From Entrophospora sp. SA101 (taxonomy: Eukaryota > Glomeromycota > Glomeromycetes > Entrophosporales > Entrophosporaceae): DNA of 61,575 nucleotides. Position 1 is the first letter of the stretch. Every line of letters begins with the position of its first letter. The notes under the pieces are model-generated. The model was not told the origin of the DNA, searched no databases, and was given only the letters and a program-made list of their open reading frames with translations. Made by a program: the position numbers and the translations under genes. The DNA lies in assembly GCA_958430865.1 (NCBI GenBank), contig CAUDNR010002446.1, positions 18,957 to 80,531 of the forward strand, written 5' to 3'. Shown piece after piece: positions 49,874-61,575 of this stretch.

Positions 49874-52800
49874 TTAGTTTTGAAAATTTTTCTCATAAAC
49901 AACATTTCCATTAAATATAGTAGATAAGACTTTGATGTTTGGTATTTCTTGTTCTGGTATTTTCATAATATCTTTATCAATCACTATAAAATCTGCGTAT
50001 TTCCCTATTTTTATTGACCCCAACTGAAAATATATATATGTAAGTGCTAATAATTATCTTTATGTAAAAGAAATTTTTATAACAAATAAGCATACAATAT
50101 CTTCACAAAATCCAGCATAAGCAGCATCAATGGTGAAACCACGTAATGTTTCTTTTCTCGTCAAACATTCTGATTCAAACCATCCTTTTTCACCATGTGG
50201 CTATTTTATGTATTAAATAATAATAATAATAAATTTTTTATGTTTTTTTCTAAAGATAAAAAAATTATAAATAGTAACAGTAAAGTCTTACAGATTTTCC
50301 ATTTGTCCATTTTCTTGTGATTGCAGAATAAAATCCTAAAAATGGATTTACAGACTCTATAGGGAAATCTGAAGAAAGTGGAAATCTTTTAACTCTAGAG
50401 AAAAAAAATTAAAATTAAAAATAATACAATGAAATTTGTTGTTTATTTTAAATTATAGCATATATCTGTATATAAGTGAATGTATTGGTATATTTAACAC
50501 TTTTTACCCAGAATTAATTAAAGACCTCCAAGCATATGCGCCTTTTATACGTTCAGGACCCAATCTTTGTTCAGCATATGACATATCAGAAGTTGCTAAA
50601 ATAACAATAATTTCGCACTTATATCAATTCTTCTTTTTAGTAATAATGATGATGATGAATAACTTACCATGAGTTGGTTGCATTGATGGAATTATGTTTA
50701 ATTCTCCCATCCGTTTAATATCTTTTTGTGTCTATAAATAAAATAATACATAATACTGATATTTTAACTCCGAATTTCTTTGTAAAAAAATAATAATAAA
50801 TTACCAATATCTGTGCATGTTCGATTCTAAATCTTAATTTATCTCCTAATCTTCTAATCTCTTCTTTTAATTGTTCTTCTAATAATTCATTAGAATTATT
50901 TGGACTAGACTTGATAATGTAATCTTTAAAACTTTTCTCGTATGCATCAATAATAATCTGATTTGCTTTATCTCCAATACAATGCGTATTTACTTGAAAT
51001 CCCTAAAATATGTGCAAAGCTTTCGTAAATATTTATGGATGCATATATGTGTAGTAAAATAATAAATATACAATTAAGTAATTAAATCCTATTTTTGCAC
51101 CTTTTCAATCCATTGATTAATTACAGTAGTTAATAAAGAAGGATCGGAGAGTAACAAGCCTTGTTTTGTTGGATCGTCTATTCATAATTTATGTGAAATT
51201 TATATTAGAGAAGAAAAACTATGATTTCTATAATTTTATTAATTAATTAAATTATATATAAACATTTATACCAGAATATGGTTCTAATAATGCTGTTAAA
51301 AGAAAAAAAAATTATAAATATTCCAAATAAAATCTTAAAAATTCTATTATAACGATAAATTCCTTACCAGCTCCCCAACTTCCCAATGCCCCATCCATCA
51401 CCAATTTAACGCTTCTTACAAATAATCTCCCATCGCCTATTCCATCAATTCGTTTTACTTGGTCACCACAATAAACATTTCGTGGACTCTCAACCATTGC
51501 ATAATTCCTAATATTAAAATTTTCAGGATTTTCTAAAATAATTCTAGATGGTGCAAGTGAAGGAAAAAATTAACTTTGTTGCATTATTTAATTAAAATAT
51601 TAGATATCAAGATAATCTTACTTTTCAAAAAAATTTATTAATCTTAATTCGACACATGCATCATGAACTCCCGTTAAACCGTTCTCATGCATTTTTGAAA
51701 TTGCTCCCTTTATTTGTGTAAATAATGTTGATTCAGATGGCGATGGTTATAGGGAAATCTGAAGAAAGTGGAAATCTTTTAACTCTAGAGAAAAAAAATT
51801 AAAATTAAAAATAATACAATGAAATTTGTTGTTTATTTTAAATTATAGCATATATCTGTATATAAGTGAATGTATTGGTATATTTAACACTTTTTACCCA
51901 GAATTAATTAAAGACCTCCAAGCATATGCGCCTTTTATACGTTCAGGACCCAATCTTTGTTCAGCATATGACATATCAGAAGTTGCTAAAATAACAATAA
52001 TTTCGCACTTATATCAATTCTTCTTTTTAGTAATAATGATGATGATGAATAACTTACCATGAGTTGGTTGCATTGATGGAATTATGTTTAATTCTCCCAT
52101 CCGTTTAATATCTTTTTGTGTCTATAAATAAAATAATACATAATACTGATATTTTAACTCCGAATTTCTTTGTAAAAAAATAATAATAAATTACCAATAT
52201 CTGTGCATGTTCGATTCTAAATCTTAATTTATCTCCTAATCTTCTAATCTCTTCTTTTAATTGTTCTTCTAATAATTCATTAGAATTATTTGGACTAGAC
52301 TTGATAATGTAATCTTTAAAACTTTTCTCGTATGCATCAATAATAATCTGATTTGCTTTATCTCCAATACAATGCGTATTTACTTGAAATCCCTAAAATA
52401 TGTGCAAAGCTTTCGTAAATATTTATGGATGCATATATGTGTAGTAAAATAATAAATATACAATTAAGTAATTAAATCCTATTTTTGCACCTTTTCAATC
52501 CATTGATTAATTACAGTAGTTAATAAAGAAGGATCGGAGAGTAACAAGCCTTGTTTTGTTGGATCGTCTATTCATAATTTATGTGAAATTTATATTAGAG
52601 AAGAAAAACTATGATTTCTATAATTTTATTAATTAATTAAATTATATATAAACATTTATACCAGAATATGGTTCTAATAATGCTGTTAAAAGAAAAAAAA
52701 ATTATAAATATTCCAAATAAAATCTTAAAAATTCTATTATAACGATAAATTCCTTACCAGCTCCCCAACTTCCCAATGCCCCATCCATCACCAATTTAAC

Positions 52801-54298
52801 GCTTCTTACAAATAATCTCCCATCGCCTATTCCATCAATTCGTTTTACTTGGTCACCACAATAAACATTTCGTGGACTCTCAACCATTGCATAATTCCTA
52901 ATATTAAAATTTTCAGGATTTTCTAAAATAATTCTAGATGGTGCAAGTGAAGGAAAAAATTAACTTTGTTGCATTATTTAATTAAAATATTAGATATCAA
53001 GATAATCTTACTTTTCAAAAAAATTTATTAATCTTAATTCGACACATGCATCATGAACTCCCGTTAAACCGTTCTCATGCATTTTTGAAATTGCTCCCTT
53101 TATTTGTGTAAATAATGTTGATTCAGATGGCGATGGTACTAATTTATCTACCATCAATCAACAAATAAAGTAATAAAAATTTGTTATTCGTTATTTATTA
53201 TTATTTAATATTTAATGTTTAATAATATCAAGTGTTGATTAATTAATTAATATTAATATTATAGCCAACCAATCAATTCAATTGCATTATCTATGAAAAT
53301 TCCAGTCAATTCATTAGTTTCTTTATCTCTGCATATCTCACCACCTTCAATTTCTTCAGGTAAATTATTATTTTCTTGAAGTATGTCTAGAGTCTTCTTA
53401 TTAACCCATACTGCGTGTCCATCAATTCGTGTTAATAAAATTGAAAATTTTGATAAAATTGGATCGGAATCTAAATCATTCTAAAATTTATAATATATTT
53501 ATAAACATAAATATATGATCATGTGAATTATTTATAAAAAAAAAAATTCGTTCACTTACATGAGTAGGAAATAATTTAGATGGCCAAAGTGTTTGATCCC
53601 ATCCCCGTCCTTTTATCCACTGAATTTCAGAAGAATCTTTCTCACTCGAACGAATTGATAAATACTCGTGAATTCTCTCGCGCACCTCTTCACACATAAA
53701 GAAATCATCAGATTATCACAACATCATTATAATTATAATTATTATGATCATTATGATTACCTTGTGTGGATTTTGCACCAACAAGATCTACAGATAATAA
53801 AGATTCACCAAGGTTCGATAAATGCTAATTTTTATTTCATCGAGATCAAAATATAGTTAATAAATTATAATACTTTAGTAACATAATTTACATACTGCAT
53901 GAGCATCGATTAAACCAGGTAAGATTGTTTTTCCATTTAAATTTATATGCTAAAAATAAATATTTAAAGAAAATATTTTGAAAATTAAAAAAAAATCAAA
54001 TCATTTATTTAACTTTTTATTTGATTAATTACTTTAAAATCTTTCCATTTTTCCAAGATTAAAGATGATGAACCAACATCCACAAAAATATTTTTCAACA
54101 CTACTAATGAATCAACAACATTTGGTAAAGAATCATTATCATCCTCGACTGTATAAATATTTGCATTATAAATTACGTATCCATGTTCACTTTGTAAATT
54201 TTCTCTGATAAATATAATAAAATAATTTTACTTTTTAATTACTCATAATTAAATATATGTTAATATTAATATATATATATTACATACGACAACGACAT
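49874..54298 (-). CDS. Amidohydrolase family 3 (YtcJ-like) metal-dependent hydrolase, split by an internal tandem duplication
   Basis: The start is at 54298 and the stop at 49874-49876. About 18 short exons include an 11-nt first exon (54288-54298) and a 21-nt exon (52662-52682). Family marks are LPGLIDAHAHL (metal-binding HxH), WIKGRGWDQTLWP, MDGALGSWGA, QVNTHCIGD, RFRIEHAQIL, PSMQPTHATSDM, PLSSDFPIESVNPF and GKYADFIVID. These enzymes hydrolyse amide-type bonds using bound metal; the physiological substrate is unknown. Exons from KLVPSPSES to PLSSDFPI lie inside a 1390-bp tandem duplication. The junction at 51747/51748 lies in coding sequence, and reading on gives TIAI then TGA at 51733-51735. 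With a single copy of the unit the frame would be continuous from start to stop. As present here the protein would lose its last part, unless the duplication is an assembly error. Confidence 0.8.
50358..51747 (-). repeat. 1390-bp tandem repeat B, copy 1
   Basis: Copy 1 is directly followed by copy 2 (offset 1390). Both carry the same exons and introns of the amidohydrolase, with identical short open frames on both strands. I saw no difference by eye. Confidence 0.95.
51748..53137 (-). repeat. 1390-bp tandem repeat B, copy 2
   Basis: This copy begins tatagggaaatctgaag, as does copy 1 at 50358, and ends gattcagatggcgatggt, as does copy 1 at 51747. The joint has little or no microhomology. Confidence 0.95.
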
Positions 54299-54500
54299 TA
54301 TTTTTGAAATTTCAGATAAAAAACTAATCCTTATTTAGATTGGTTATCACGTGACAATCAAAATTCATTTTTAACAAAATATCTTTTATATTATTGATAA
54401 ATTAAAGACTGAATCTTCTTGATTGAAAAAAAATTTATTATTATTTTTTGTTTAATTCAATGATTCGCTTAAATTACATATTGGAAATGAAAAAATATCA

Positions 54501-55419
54501 TTAATTATTTTTTTCAGGTAATTCACCACACTTAGTAATTATAACTTCTTTTTGAGGAGTTCCGTCTGATGAACCCAATTTTTCAATCTCAGTAACTACA
54601 GTCATTCCTAAATAATCAAATAACGAATAAATAAGCAAATAAATTAAAATATTTCAAAATAATTAACTAATTAAATGAATAACTATTACCTTCAGTAACA
54701 TGACCAAAGACAACATGCTTTTTATCCAACCAAGAAGTCTTTACAGTGCAAATAAAAAATTGAGACCCATTGGTGTTAGGTCCAGAATTTGCCATGGAAA
54801 GAACACCTATACATGTAATAACATTGACAAAATGATAAAATGAATGATGATAAATGAGATATTATTTAAACATACTTTCTATGTGTGTGTGTGTGTGTAT
54901 ATATATGCATAATGAATGGCAACTATTTACCAGGGCCGGTATGCTTCAATGTAAAGTTTTCATCAGGGAATTTTGCACCATAGATGGATTTCCCGCCTCT
55001 ACCATCACCTCTCTCAAAGTCACCGCCTTGAAGCATGAATTGGGGAATGATACGATGAAATTTGGAACCTTCGTATCTAAGTTTTGGATCATCACCGACA
55101 CATAAAACTCTGAAATTTTCAGCTAAAATGATTATTTTTTATGAGAAAGAAAAATAATAAGAATGAGAATGAGAGCAAGGAATCATAACAATAAGGATGT
55201 ATTGTTTAAAAATTAGTTAATTAAATTTAATTTTACCAGTTTTGGGAGCAACATCTTTTCTCAATTCAATAACAATACGCTAAAATAATATTAACAGTAT
55301 TAAATTAAAAAATTACATAAATAAAAATAAATGATTTAATTAATTACCCCTAAATATTGTGCTTTTGCATCGTTTTTTCCTTTGGTACTAATATCAAGAA
55401 AAACTTTTGGATTTGACAT
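54501..55419 (-). CDS. Cyclophilin-type peptidyl-prolyl cis-trans isomerase
   Basis: Five exons (55348-55419, 55237-55279, 54931-55122, 54690-54806, 54501-54607) give 176 residues, the size of a single-domain cyclophilin. Landmarks are VFLDI near the start, [38 protein letters not shown] (catalytic Arg and the Phe-Met-Gln of the active site), [34 protein letters not shown] (the cyclosporin-binding Trp is present) and the end ELPEKNN. It catalyses proline isomerisation during folding and is the cyclosporin target class. There is no signal peptide, so it is probably cytosolic. It is divergent from no visible partner gene; the stop lies only about 200 bp from the amidohydrolase start. Confidence 0.95.
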
Positions 55420-57138
55420 CGTTAAAATAATTAAAAAAATAATGTAAAAAAAATTTTTTTTTATAAAGGAAAAAAAAGTTGTAGTACCAAATAATTTAAT
55501 GTACACATTTAATCTATTACTATCAAGATTTAACTAGGACCCGAAAAAACATGGGGCCAAACACTCAATTTTAAGTATGCAAAAACTTGTTTGAAACAGG
55601 CAGACTCGGAGCTCTTCATCGTACCCGCCCATCAATTAATCGATTGGGTGGGTGGGACATCTAATATCCTTCTTATTGATCTTATCGATCTCTGGGGTAA
55701 CTCACTAAAATTGACAGATCAGCTTTGAGACTATATTATATACTTATCCTTCCCCAGGCTAAAGCTTTATCCTTACGTTTGTAGTCTGTCCTTTTGGGAA
55801 TTGTCCACGTGCTATGATATGTAAATTCTGAACCTTTAATTTATGTAAAAATTCAATGTATTGATGGGAATTTCTAAAGACAGTGCTCATCCCATGTACC
55901 TAATGCGGAGTTTACAAGTTTTTCATTGACTAATTTACGAAATATGCATGATAATAGCAAATTTAGTCTTCAAAATGACTTCTATTTTATTTAACGTAAT
56001 TTGCCAACTTTAGTATGAATGAATACCCAAGATTAATAGTACCAGTACTAGTGGTCCAAGATTGATTTATAATTCCGATTAAGCTATACAGTATGACTCA
56101 AAAAAACTAGTTTTCACAAAAACACAAGAAACTTAAAAGTATAATAATGTAAAAGGCTATTTTACATTTTTGGATGGATCAATCCAGATCTTTTGACAGA
56201 GAACATGTGTGGTACATTATGAATGTCGAAAAAACATTTATTATCATCTGAGCGTGTAAATGGAAGAATTACATATACATAAATAATAATATTTTTTTAG
56301 TCAATGTTAAAAATCATAATATGCCCAACAAAAAGGTCAAGTTTGTTTATGCAAAAAAATCATTTCACCATCAATCATTATGCGATGTTTTCGCGATACG
56401 AAGAAGTTTTACATGCAATGAAAAAAAACCAAATAATTAAATATATAATACATGCACCTAAGATCTTTCGCACTGTTAAGAAATCTTTGCTAAAATTGGC
56501 ATGTAAATTTAAAAACTTGGCAAACAATATTTTTGAAATTTACAACGATATGCTTTCATAACAGTGGAATTGATTGAGAGAGAGAAAGAGAAGAAAAGAG
56601 TGCTGCTGTGTTATATTTTCAGACATATTAGAAAATAAAAAATGTGCTTTAAAGGCTCGTCCGCCTCTCTCTCTCAGGAACTTATTTAGCCTTTGCTATA
56701 TGGAAAATCTATCAATTTTCACTTTTTGCTGTTGTTCTGGAACTAGTCTTACAACAATCATTTTTATGTTTCGTGAACGATAATAACACCATGTACTTTT
56801 CACAACTCCTTTATCCTTTCTTAAGTAAAGAAGGAGACGATATATGGAAAATCAAAAAGTCTTTGGAAATTTCCTTGGTGCCGCTGACTAAACGTTCAGG
56901 TAGTAAATGGTGAGGACATTTACCATGTTAGGAAAAAAGAAGATATTTACCATGTTAAGATAATAATATAATCGGTAACGTAACAAAAACTAAAAAAAGA
57001 ATTGCAAAATAGTAAGAGAAAATAAGAAACGAAAATAAAATCTTTATAGTAATGTTTAGAATATTTAAATAATAATTTTTTATTAAGCCCTATTATTATT
57101 ACAATTATTACCATCAAGAATATTCCTCTATACAACAA

Positions 57139-57174
<36 letters not shown>

Positions 57175-57330
57175 TTTTTTTTTAATTTTAATTGTCAATT
57201 TTTTTTTAATATCGTTATTAATTTAAATTAAGCAATGATTTTTCTTGAATTTTTGATTGTTTTGTGATGAACTGATAATAGTAATCGTAATCGTAATATA
57301 ATCCCAATTAATCCCAATTAGCAAAAAAGA
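55420..57330. other. Intergenic region with a Tc1/mariner-type end
   Basis: No gene is supported. The open frame at 56304-56561 (85 codons) resembles no domain. An imperfect palindrome of acccgcccatc and gattgggtgggt lies at about 55623-55656. A single diverged terminus related to the MITE at 24794 lies at about 56087-56123. An (aat)n run is at about 57140-57172. Confidence 0.45.
56087..56123 (+). mobile_element. Diverged single terminus of the Tc1/mariner-type MITE family
   Basis: The sequence tacagtatgactcaaaaaaa and the following ctagttttcacaaaaa align with the left end of the element at 24792-24828 with a handful of substitutions. I found no matching right end nearby, so the copy is truncated or too diverged to see. 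Confidence 0.6.
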
Positions 57331-59798
57331 TTACGAGGATGTGTTAGATGAAGAAGAAGCATTAATGTTGTTAAAAATTGAATTTATTCCAATAGAATTG
57401 ATGTTGTTAGTGTTTCTACTAGTATTGGCAATTGTTGTTAAAGTTGTTATAGTGTTAGTTCCAACATTGACAGTATTCGTAGTAGCAGCATTTACAGCAA
57501 TTCTATTTCCAATATTAGCATTAATAATTACATTATTATTATTTCCATTAGTAGCATTATTTCCATTATTAATAGTTCCAAACATAGCATCATCATCATC
57601 ATCATCATCGTCCTCTTCACCGAAATTTTCTCTGTCAGCAACAAACAAACTACTTTTACTAATTACACCTGTTTTAACATCTTTGATAAGATCTATCACT
57701 TGTCTTACAACTTTATCAGGATCAATACCTATCTTTACATCTTCTACATGTGCTTTGTAAAGACTTGAGACCTTTTAAAAATTTTTGAAAAAAAATAGTA
57801 ATATTGAATAAACGAATATTTTATAATTTGCATAAGCCAGATTTATTTGATTTACCTTAAAAATAGCACTAATTTCATAAGTTCCACCTAAAAAGAAATC
57901 TGGATCTTCATTAAGTTCTTTAAAAATTGCTTGATATTCATGATGATTCTTAATTCTATATTAAAAATAAATAATATTGTTATTATTGTTATTATTAATA
58001 TTTTCATTAATATATATATATATATCTTCTGCTCTCACTCCTCCCTTTCATCCCCTATCTCTCATATCGAAAAGGTACCTTGCATTGATGTCTTCCTTAC
58101 GATTTTCTTTTTCCATTTGCCTAACATTTTCTTTAATAAAAGGTTCCAATTGACTCAACGGTGAAAGCTCCTCATCATATATCCAAGATTGGGCTAATTG
58201 ATTCAACGAGAACCAAGTATTTGACGAGATCCATCTAACCCTAGTCTGAAACGAAACACCATCCAACGGTCGTTTGATAACGCTTTTATTCCAGAGATTA
58301 GACACTAACCGATGTTTCCTAGCAATACTATCAACCTTTTCCAACCTAGACAATCTCGAATCTTCACAATCCTTGATTCTTCTAATTGTTTGTCTGATAT
58401 TTGATCTACTGTCTTGATGAGAATTTGTGTGTACTTCATAATAATAACAGCTGGATGAAAAGGCGGTCCATGAACAAGGGCGCCTTGGAGGATTATAGAA
58501 ATCTGATACGATTCCGAGAAATCGTTTATATGAGGCTCTTGCCTCGGCTGTGATTAGTTCTGGTGAGAATGTTGGCACTTCTTTTAATAATTTTTTCATG
58601 AAATCTTCTGCACGGGCAATGAATTTTACAGCTGCTCGTTTTGGGACCGATGGGTTTCTTGCAGAATAGTAATACTCTTCTCTTGCTTCTGGGCATAACA
58701 ATTGTTCAGGGCCTTTATAATTGATTTCTGGATATTGTCTCAATTCCATATCCATCCATTCCTTACGTCTCAACACTGTATTTGCTCTGACAATATCTTT
58801 TGCAGCATCTACAAAATTAATTTGATTGGGAAAAAATGTAAAATCATATATATATATTCTTCTAATAATTTGAAAATATGAAAATATATATATATATACA
58901 AACATTCTAAGCAACCACAATAACCATCTTCAGTGGAACAAAAGCCGTCATAATTTTTGATAAAATCTTCATATTCACAATACATATGTTTCAATCGCTC
59001 AGGCGGCTCCAATAAATCATATTGTGCAGGGATACCTTTCATCCAAAATATTTCCTTGTTCAACAGCCTTCTTTCCAAATTTTTTTCATAAAATTTTCTC
59101 AGTTCAGCAACATAAATAGGCAATTCGGTGAAATACCAATCAATTTTTTCACGTAATTTCCGTTCCAACAATTGCCGCCTCCAGTTCTCTTGAGTTTTAG
59201 CTAATTCAATCTCTTTTTTCAATAACAATTGACGCTTACGAAGTCTGGCCAAATACAATTCGCCACATTTTTCTGGTGGTGGTTTTTTACATCGTTTTGC
59301 CCACCAGTCACGAGCATCACGTAAAAATTTGGATGGTTCCAGTTCACAGCACAAGAAATCTTCGTTTGTGATGGAGCTGTACCAAGCTTTAACAGACGCT
59401 TCAAAGATTTTCTCGCGTTCTCTATAGGAAATTATTTCATTGCGAATTTTCGATGCTGTTAATATTACATGACCACTACCGCCGCGACTACCACCACCAC
59501 CACCACTACAATAATTATACGAACTACTTCCAGTACTTCCAGCCAATACAAATTCATCATATAATTTACGTGTTTTTAAATCCAATTCCAATCTTAACTT
59601 GTCAACTTGTACACCATCAGAAATCAATTTAAAATTCAAATCTTTTAATCTTTCTACTCTAGGCACGACGACTGTTTTCAATTCGTACATTATATCATCC
59701 AAGCTTTTACGTGATGCTTTATTTTTGTTGCTATTGCTGCTATTATTGTTATAGTTCGTACTGGTGTTATTATTGGAATTATTATTGTTGTTATTATT

Positions 59799-59837
<39 letters not shown>

Positions 59838-61496
59838 ATTTTGTTCATCGGATAGACGAAGACGTTTACGAGCCAAACTATTATTCGTCTTGTTGGAAAT
59901 ATACTAAATAAAATAATAAATTGAAATAAATTGGAACGGTAAATAAAAATAAAAGTAATCGATCAATCAATCAACTAATTATAAATGATAGAATGCCTCT
60001 TGAATTTCCAATTTCAATTCTTTGGGAAACCACCATTCTTCCATGACACTCAACTCAGCCTTCAATCTCAACTCTTTGAAACAACGAAGTATAGCATGAG
60101 TTCGCTCAGCGCACGATTGTTCCTGTTCACGCTGTTTACGCTTACGTTTAGTAATCTCTTTTGTAAACCGTTCTGCCTGGCGTTTCTGTACATCCAAGTC
60201 CAGATATATTTGCGGATCCATATATTTTTGACGCCTCAAGTGTTCTAAATGGTTTCTCAAATAAAAGGTGCAATACATTCCAAGATCATATACAAATGTC
60301 TTCCATGGCTATATATATATATATATCAATAAAAAAATAATAATAATAAATATTCATTTTCTCTTCTCTCTGACTCTTTTTCTATCTCACATATAAAATG
60401 CTTACCTTTAGAACTTCGTATTCTTTTGATGTTAATGAGAATGAGGTTAAAGCACTCTTATTAATTAATTGTCTAACAACACAAAATCTACAAAGACGAA
60501 CTTCCCAAACAGGTATTGGTTCACCGGGTTGGCCGCACACAGTACACACCTCAGTTACATAATATTTGTAAGATTCGACAAATTGAATTTTCCAATCGGA
60601 AACATTAAATTTTTTTGCATCTTTTTTGTTGTTATAATTATCTTTATCATCATCTGATAACCTTTTCCTTGATATTTTTGGAAGAACAGGTGCGTGAACT
60701 GGGTGCATGGGATAATCGTCATAATCATCATCAGCATGAACATCATCTTGATTGTTGTTGTCGTTATCATTGCTATTGTTATTATTAGTTTTGTTGCTAT
60801 TATCATGATCATTATTGCTGCTTATTGTTTCAAGAGATATTATTTCATCATCCAGTGGATTGTATTCAGCAATTAATTGATGATAAAGAAAACGATATGG
60901 GCTATGTTGACCTCTTATCAAATTAAAAAATGAGCGAGAAACTTGTTCTATGGCAGCGAGAGATGGACCGTCTAGAAATTCTAATAGGTAAATCAATAAT
61001 TCCAAAGGCATATTTTTTAGAACGCTATTTGATTTCCTGTGATGATGAGGCAGTAATCCATAATAAAAGGATTTTTTCTTGTGGTAATTATTGTTATTGC
61101 GATGATGATGATTGTGATGATGATTGCAATTGTGGTTGTAATTGTTATAATAATAGTTGTTACTGTAGTTGCTGTAATAGTTTGGGTTGTTATGATTATT
61201 GTAGTACTGGTAGTTACTGATGGTGTTTTTTCCTGAATATTTGTTATTATTAATATTAATAGGAATAGTATTAGGAATATTATTATAAATATTATAATTG
61301 TTATAATTATAATTGTTATTTTGATTATTATTATTATTATTATTATTATTGTTATTGTTATTATTATTATTGTTGTTATTGTAATTGTAATTTGTAAATA
61401 TATTTTTAAAATCTTTTAAATCTTTTTTTATATGATTCCCATGCCCACCACCACTAATATTATAATCAAAACCAACGCCGAAACCAAAATTAAAAC

Positions 61497-61575
<79 letters not shown>
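57331..61575 (-). CDS. Long F-box protein with Asn/His-rich regions (5' partial at window edge)
   Basis: The frame is open from the right edge (61575). Exons: 60406-61575 (partial), 59997-60308, 58904-59903, 58079-58808, 57856-57955 and 57331-57771, giving at least 1250 residues. The first 188 codons before the ATG at 61011 are also open and encode Asn, Tyr and His-rich sequence, so the true start lies outside the window. An F-box (MPLELLIYLLEFLDGPSLAA) follows, then CTVCGQPGEP ... CRFC Cys pairs, Arg/Lys/Glu-rich helical stretches (about 60000-60230 and 59050-59230), a conserved-looking region (WYFTELPIYVAELRKFYEKN), and an Asp/Asn-rich tail. F-box proteins recruit substrates to SCF ligases; the substrate is unknown. 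All phases agree if the second intron has a GC donor (GAG|GCATTC at 59997/59996). Without it, the frame stops at TAA 59979-59981 and the downstream part lacks a start codon. Two adjacent genes is the alternative reading. Confidence 0.7.
61501..61575. repeat. Pure (ATT)25 microsatellite, coding for Asn on the minus strand
   Basis: An uninterrupted ATT run from about 61501 reaches the window edge. On the minus strand it is in frame with the F-box gene and reads as 25 Asn codons (AAT). It may mark an assembly boundary. Confidence 0.9.

Noticed and set aside
50436..52062. Two identical 78-codon plus-strand open frames
   Set aside because: Antisense to amidohydrolase exons within the tandem repeat; the minus-strand exons carry the conserved motifs.
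55623..55656. GC-richer imperfect palindrome (cccgcccatc / gattgggtggg)
   Set aside because: Arms are short and mismatched and no flanking duplication was seen; not enough to call an element or regulatory site.
56304..56561. 85-codon open frame
   Set aside because: No domain, no splice partner, and next to a mobile-element end; not supportable as a gene.
57341..57760. 139-codon plus-strand open frame rich in Leu and Val
   Set aside because: It is the antisense shadow of the Asn/Thr-rich last exon of the long F-box gene.
1..61575. tRNA, rRNA, CRISPR arrays and riboswitches
   Set aside because: None could be recognised by eye. Regular trinucleotide arrays are microsatellites rather than spacer-repeat arrays, and the introns mark this as eukaryotic nuclear DNA. 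A covariance-model search would decide on tRNAs.

Overview
The window is a very AT-rich eukaryotic nuclear segment with short (about 50-110 bp) introns, microsatellites coding for asparagine runs, and many TIR elements. The kinase cluster at 41.6-49 kb carries a Cys ribbon, a W-T-S-G-N segment and a kinase N-lobe in the combination I know from the expanded kinase families of arbuscular mycorrhizal fungi (Glomeromycotina, Rhizophagus-like). Compact intron-rich fungal housekeeping genes (TMS1/SERINC, RACK1, cyclophilin) and several F-box genes fit that assignment. The species is inferred, not proven. All gene models were spliced by hand and checked for reading phase.

Layout: 1-2.3 kb is non-coding with a TIR element. 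2.3-5.7 kb holds an F-box gene (+, GC-AG intron) convergent with a seven-exon TMS1/SERINC gene (-). 5.7-8.5 kb is non-coding. 8.5-9.5 kb is a membrane protein gene with a coiled-coil tail (-). 9.5-19.2 kb is gene-poor, with a pogo/Tigger-like relic and minisatellites. 19.2-20.7 kb is a single-exon F-box/LRR gene (+). 20.7-27.5 kb is gene-poor and carries a hAT-type MITE with an 8-bp target duplication and a Tc1/mariner-type MITE. 27.5-31.2 kb is a KH-like fungal gene (-). 32.8-34.3 kb is RACK1 (-) with an in-frame TAG. 34.7-35.2 kb is a small secreted, GPI-anchored-type protein (-). 35-41.6 kb is non-coding.

41.6-49.3 kb is the most unusual part. One gene splices into a 1154-residue protein with five tandem Cys-ribbon plus kinase N-lobe modules, and only the last continues into a full kinase domain. 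The 3' part of this gene is repeated as a 2497-bp direct repeat (43463-45959 and 46502-48998). The two copies are separated exactly by an inverted copy of a 543-bp segment from 40031-40573. A decayed kinase tail follows. 49.9-54.3 kb is an amidohydrolase gene (-) whose middle exons are duplicated in tandem (2 x 1390 bp), which breaks the frame. 54.5-55.4 kb is a cyclophilin (-). 57.3 kb to the right edge is a long F-box gene (-) with Asn/His-rich low complexity, 5'-truncated by the window.

The genes do not form a pathway. The themes are local duplication (kinase modules, amidohydrolase exons), expanded F-box and kinase families, and decayed mobile elements. Several coding irregularities (RACK1 stop, homopolymer frame shifts, duplications) could be biological or assembly/sequencing errors.
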